Assembly: GCA_025800435.1 (NCBI GenBank)
Contig: JAOXRV010000755.1
Coordinates: forward strand, 1-29,564
DNA length: 29,564 nt
Reading direction: 5' to 3'
From: Cellvibrionaceae bacterium
Lineage (GTDB): Bacteria > Pseudomonadota > Gammaproteobacteria > Pseudomonadales > Cellvibrionaceae
Shown here: positions 29,200 through 29,564 of the stretch, piece by piece
How the letters are laid out: every line of letters starts with the position of its first letter
Numbering within the stretch: the stretch's first letter is position 1
Program-made: the position numbers and the translations under genes
Notes under the pieces: model-generated
Database searches by the model: none
What the model saw: only the letters and a program-made list of their open reading frames with translations
Told to the model about the DNA's origin: nothing

Positions 29200-29564
29200 A
29201 TGAAAACTTCCAAACTACTGTTCCGCCTGGGAACCGTATCATCCCTGTGTGCTTTATCGCTGCCGGCACTGGCCGCCAGCGCCGAGGCCGAGGCGGATAA
29301 AAACAATGAACCCATTGAAGAAGTACTGGTACACGGCACTAGCCTGGAGTTAACCAAGGGCATGGCCGCCATTCCCCGCCATGTATTGGCTGGCGACGAG
29401 CTGGCCCGGCGCCGCCAGGGTGGCCTGGGTGAAACCCTGGCGGGAATACCCGGCGTGCACCTGGACAATTTTGGCGCCGGTGCCAGTCGCCCGGTAATTC
29501 GCGGCCAGACCTTGCCGCGGATCGAGATACTCAGCAATGGCAGCAATTTGTTCGATGTGTCTTC
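29200..29564 (+). CDS. ZnuD-like TonB-dependent receptor (5' part)
   Basis: The first 121 codons are visible, from an ATG with GAGGA five bases upstream; the frame runs off the window. A signal peptide ends about LSLPALAAS, followed by an acidic linker and a TonB-box-like EEVLVHGTS. The plug begins with RRRQGGLGETLAGIPGVHLDNFGAGASRPVIRGQTLPRIEILSNGSNLFDVS. The GETL-x-x-x-PGV-x-x-x-x-FG-x-GASRPVIRG pattern and the ILSNG-x-x-x-x-D sequence are those of the ZnuD group, outer-membrane receptors that import zinc (and sometimes haem) in Neisseria and others. The small Cys/His-rich protein gene upstream supports a zinc role. Substrate-binding barrel loops are outside the window, so the metal cannot be confirmed. 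Confidence 0.85.
   Translation, partial: MKTSKLLFRLGTVSSLCALSLPALAASAEAEADKNNEPIEEVLVHGTSLELTKGMAAIPRHVLAGDELARRRQGGLGETLAGIPGVHLDNFGAGASRPVIRGQTLPRIEILSNGSNLFDVS

Noticed and set aside
29058..29546. 162-codon minus-strand frame at the right edge
   Set aside because: It opposes the start of the ZnuD-like receptor, which has a signal peptide, SD and plug motifs.
1..29564. tRNA, rRNA, CRISPR array, prophage or integron attachment sites
   Set aside because: No clover-leaf set, regularly spaced repeat or integrase gene was seen on either strand by eye; weak tRNA-like folds could be missed without a covariance search.

Overview
The window looks like chromosomal DNA of a free-living, probably marine gammaproteobacterium. 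I favour Cellvibrionales or a relative (Spongiibacteraceae/Halieaceae type). The reasons are three TonB-dependent receptors, a TPR-sulfotransferase beside one of them, a BCCT solute transporter, c-di-GMP and chemotaxis signalling, a sigma-54 two-component system, and GC-rich genes with good Shine-Dalgarno (SD) sites and frequent GTG/TTG starts. The lineage is an inference from gene content. I saw no rRNA, tRNA, CRISPR array, phage or complete insertion sequence.

Layout. 1-1142: the tail of a possible saccharopine-dehydrogenase-like gene, a 61-aa membrane protein, a decayed repeat element and a SnoaL/NTF2-like protein. 1266-8842: a sulfur/solute block. Here a TPR-sulfotransferase and a TonB receptor lie on the minus strand, a BCCT transporter and APS kinase (cysC) diverge on the plus strand, and a MarR regulator converges on cysC. 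APS kinase makes PAPS, the donor that the sulfotransferase uses, so the block may be one sulfation system. 9097-13631: a DUF6933-like gene, then a compact minus-strand operon running from a PhnD-like periplasmic binding protein to a HAMP-GGDEF-EAL protein to an outer-membrane barrel. 14108-18775: an OprC-like copper receptor that keeps the CxxxM and HxM copper motifs, a DUF533/YebE-like protein and a Cache chemoreceptor.

19081-21041: an MtfA-like M90 peptidase with a SEC-C zinc motif, a SAM methyltransferase with its own zinc-finger-like head, and a VanZ-like membrane protein. 21104-28339: a self-contained export unit made of a membrane-fusion protein, an ABC ATPase, two MacB/FtsX-type permeases, an NtrC-type response regulator and an NtrB-like kinase. 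It follows a sigma-54 promoter, and the probable enhancer is a perfect 18-bp palindrome plus two phased half-sites inside and just after the end of the VanZ gene. 28403-29564: a possible Fur-like box and promoter, a small Cys/His-rich periplasmic protein, a 264-bp MITE-like element and the start of a ZnuD-like TonB receptor.

A family of short inverted-repeat elements recurs at four places (615-772, 17043-17087, 20616-20638, 28803-29073). It is flanked by CTAG-like tetranucleotides and supplies or abuts the stop codon of three neighbouring genes. A separate perfect 31-bp inverted repeat lies at 3376-3487.
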